Source: Prevotella sp. CAG:1058 (lineage in GTDB: Bacteria; Bacteroidota; Bacteroidia; Bacteroidales; Bacteroidaceae). From it: a stretch of DNA of 16,323 nt. The stretch covers positions 680-17,002 of the forward strand of contig HF986703.1 in NCBI GenBank assembly GCA_000433175.1, in the 5' to 3' direction. The translations under genes were made by a program, and so were the position numbers. Below, one piece after another: positions 15,744 through 16,323 of this stretch. The notes under the pieces are model-generated. The model was not told the DNA's origin. It saw only the letters and a list, made by a program, of their open reading frames with translations, and did not search any database. How positions within the stretch are numbered: position 1 is the first letter of the stretch; each line of letters opens with the position of its first letter.

Positions 15744-16323
15744 GTACAAAACCGTCAGATATATAATAATCAACGTTCAACGTCTCAATGCGTTGGACGT
15801 TTTTTGCTAATACAGTTCCCCTTGCAGAATCACCGTCAATTGATAACACCCGAATATCTGTCAAGCTCAAATGTTCTTCAGAATACAACTTATATAACGT
15901 CTCCTTCGTACACCAGTGCAACAATTTTTCCATCAACGTTTCTGCATGTTCGTCCGGGCGTAGCAACCTACCTGCCACCCGCTCCACACGCCTGCTCACA
16001 TATTCAACATCAACAGCAACCTTATTTTGGGGCGATACTATCACAGACACAATATTCTTACTATGACTGACGCTTACGTTATAGCCATTATCAAGACAAG
16101 GCTTGCCATTTTCATTATGGCCATAGGCGACACCATAACCAAAAATGCGATTAAGCAACGCACGCACGGCAATGACTTCACGCTGCCGTTGCATAGATGA
16201 CATTGTGTCCAGTTCAGCCCGCAGAGAATCATTCACTACGCCCATGCGTAAAAAATCATCAACACTCTCGTCTATTCTCCACAATCCCAATACCGTATCT
16301 TTCCCTCCCCTATCCAATGAAAT
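15724..16323 (-). CDS. 4'-phosphopantetheinyl transferase family protein (5' end beyond the window)
   Basis: About 199 codons are visible and the frame stays open to the right edge. A TTG at 16315-16317 could serve as a start, but homologues I know begin a few residues further upstream, so the true ATG is probably just outside. Family motifs are present: VSVSHSKNIVSVIV, then VAVDVEYV (the Mg-binding Asp-x-Glu; Ala replaces the usual Gly before it), then LLHWCTKETLYKLY, the W-x-x-K-E-x-x-x-K helix of Sfp-type enzymes. Such enzymes attach the phosphopantetheine arm of coenzyme A to acyl carrier proteins or other carrier domains in the cytoplasm. With no other synthase gene in view, the target cannot be assigned, and a housekeeping role is likely. 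It converges on the helicase gene and overlaps it by 20 bases. Confidence 0.85.
   Translation of the reverse strand: MSLDRGGKDTVLGLWRIDESVDDFLRMGVVNDSLRAELDTMSSMQRQREVIAVRALLNRIFGYGVAYGHNENGKPCLDNGYNVSVSHSKNIVSVIVSPQNKVAVDVEYVSRRVERVAGRLLRPDEHAETLMEKLLHWCTKETLYKLYSEEHLSLTDIRVLSIDGDSARGTVLAKNVQRIETLNVDYYISDGFVLTYVVL
15772..15805 (+). terminator. Intrinsic terminator of the lon-tgt-permease-helicase run
   Basis: AACGTTCAACG (15772-15782) pairs with CGTTGGACGTT (15791-15801) over 11 bp with one G-T wobble, around an 8-base loop. A T-run to 15805 follows, giving the classic plus-strand terminator form. It lies inside the coding sequence of the convergent phosphopantetheinyl transferase gene. On the minus strand the hairpin is not followed by T residues in a run, so it should not stop that gene's transcription. 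Confidence 0.75.

Overview
The window looks like chromosomal DNA from a Prevotella-like member of the Bacteroidota. Four things point there: the protein families and their gene order (lon, tgt, an LptF/LptG permease and a RhlE-type helicase in one run); promoter-like sequences that fit the Bacteroidota pattern TAnnTTTG, several with a TTTG or TTG element about 20 bases upstream; A-rich leaders without Shine-Dalgarno sequences; and an efflux operon of TolC, HlyD and two ABC-2 permeases. This assignment rests on family recognition only.

Left part (1-9001), mostly minus strand. At the edge is the first 50 bases of a gene for an exported protein. Next come an EamA/DMT-family transporter (minus) and a divergent flavin-reductase-like protein (plus). 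A four-gene minus-strand export operon follows in transcription order tolC-like, hlyD-like, ABC-2 permease, ABC-2 permease; it has no ATPase gene. A perfect 9-bp hairpin separates this operon from the convergent flavin reductase gene. Upstream on the same strand are a membrane-anchored coiled-coil protein of unknown function and a TrmN6-type tRNA methyltransferase, each with its own promoter candidate.

Middle (9002-9660) is a 659-base gene-free region between the divergent trmN-like gene and lon. It contains a decayed tandem repeat with a 22-bp period, part of which folds into a 15-bp hairpin, and a lon promoter candidate with a 13-bp dyad in its -33 region.

Right part (9661-15743), plus strand, is a compact run of Lon protease, queuine tRNA-ribosyltransferase, LptF/LptG-family permease and DEAD-box helicase. 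Gaps are 4, 9 and 4 bases, so it is probably one operon. It ends at an intrinsic terminator lying inside the antisense 3' end of a convergent 4'-phosphopantetheinyl transferase gene, which runs off the right edge.

Most of the window is conserved housekeeping and envelope biology, and I see no clear new defence, mobile or biosynthetic system. The points most worth a second look are the altered zinc site of the Tgt protein, the 22-bp repeat array, the export operon without an ATPase, and the dyad at the lon promoter.
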